21,908 nucleotides of DNA from Candidatus Woesearchaeota archaeon (lineage in GTDB: Archaea > Nanobdellota > Nanobdellia > Woesearchaeales > WJKL01). The stretch is from NCBI GenBank assembly GCA_019322815.1, contig JAHWIB010000020.1, positions 1-21,908 of the forward strand, in the 5' to 3' direction. Every line of letters begins with the position of its first letter. Position 1 is the first letter of the stretch. The notes beneath the pieces are model-generated. The model saw only the letters and a program-made list of their open reading frames with translations. It searched no databases and had not been told where the DNA came from. Position numbers and translations under genes: made by a program. Shown one piece after another: positions 21,627 through 21,908 of this stretch.

Positions 21627-21908
21627 TTAAAACATCCAAGGATGTGCTCTTTTAATTTCTTCAACAAATATTTCAGGCTTGTAGATACCTAATTCAGAGA
21701 TTATTCCAGTAATCAAATCTGGATTAACTTTTTCAAAAGCAAAATTATTAATTTTGATTCCTTTTGGAGCAGTTGGCCATACTTCTTTTGCTTCTCTTTT
21801 TTCTATCTCTTCTTCATATCCAAAAACACTTTTTGGGTCAAATTTCCAGCTGTCAGTGCAAACATACAATGAAACATCCCATTTTTCAGCAACTTCTGCA
21901 AAAAGCTC
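21627..21908 (-). CDS. eIF2B / ribose-1,5-bisphosphate isomerase family protein, 5' part beyond window
   Basis: The last 93 residues only. The reading frame runs off the right edge (ELFAEVAEKWDVSLYVCTDS at the visible N-side). The segments YVCTDSWKFDP, KINNFAFEKVNPDLITGII and SELGIYKPEIFVEEI match the C-terminal Rossmann-like half of the family shared by eIF2B alpha/beta/delta, methylthioribose-1-phosphate isomerase and archaeal ribose-1,5-bisphosphate isomerase. The NxxFExVNPDLI part corresponds to the family's N-x-x-F-D/E-x-T-P segment. In archaea the isomerase feeds AMP-derived ribose to form III RuBisCO. Which member this is cannot be told from the fragment. Confidence 0.82.
   Translation of the reverse strand, partial: ELFAEVAEKWDVSLYVCTDSWKFDPKSVFGYEEEIEKREAKEVWPTAPKGIKINNFAFEKVNPDLITGIISELGIYKPEIFVEEIKRAHPWMF

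Overview
The window looks like part of the genome of an AT-rich archaeon with small, tightly packed genes. A DPANN lineage of the Woesearchaeota/Pacearchaeota type is my inference. The information-processing set is archaeal: Pelota, RFC small subunit, archaeal-type TyrRS, PAN proteasome ATPase, FEN1 with a PCNA-binding tail, Trm5-like methyltransferase, tRNA-intron endonuclease, RNase Z, Hjc resolvase and TFE. Most transcription units begin with a TATA box about 25-30 bases before the first ATG and have no Shine-Dalgarno site, so leaderless transcripts seem to be the rule. Downstream genes often start 1-4 bases after the previous stop, typically as TAA-A-ATG.

Layout. 1-886 (-) is pelA, cut by the window edge. 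It shares a palindromic TATA element with a rightward block at 939-7109. That block encodes an anchored protein with three tandem beta modules, a polytopic membrane protein with a large C-terminal domain, and three related lipoproteins. The last four share a beta-rich C-terminal domain with a cysteine pair, so the block looks like one surface assembly that I cannot match to a described system. 7119-9676 (-) holds rfcS, a PRC-barrel protein, a Cas4/RecB-like iron-sulfur nuclease with no CRISPR array nearby, and a small anchored cysteine protein.

At 9733-9854 lies a 122-base miniature inverted-repeat element with a 9-base target duplication, inserted against the tyrS promoter. tyrS overlaps a short M24 peptidase. 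An M29 aminopeptidase converges on it and is divergent from pan, so this stretch is rich in protein and peptide degradation genes. A structured non-coding segment (about 13958-14057) follows pan.

14095-17775 (-) is an apparent operon: a winged-helix protein with a nuclease-like C-terminus, fen1, an EamA transporter and a Trm5-like methyltransferase. endA (-) and rnz (+) diverge from 18398-18482. rnz is followed by a Nudix hydrolase and hjc. After 188 bases of very AT-rich spacer come tfe (+), a coiled-coil lipoprotein (-) with somewhat different codon use, and the 3' part of an eIF2B/ribose-1,5-bisphosphate isomerase family gene (-) running off the right edge.
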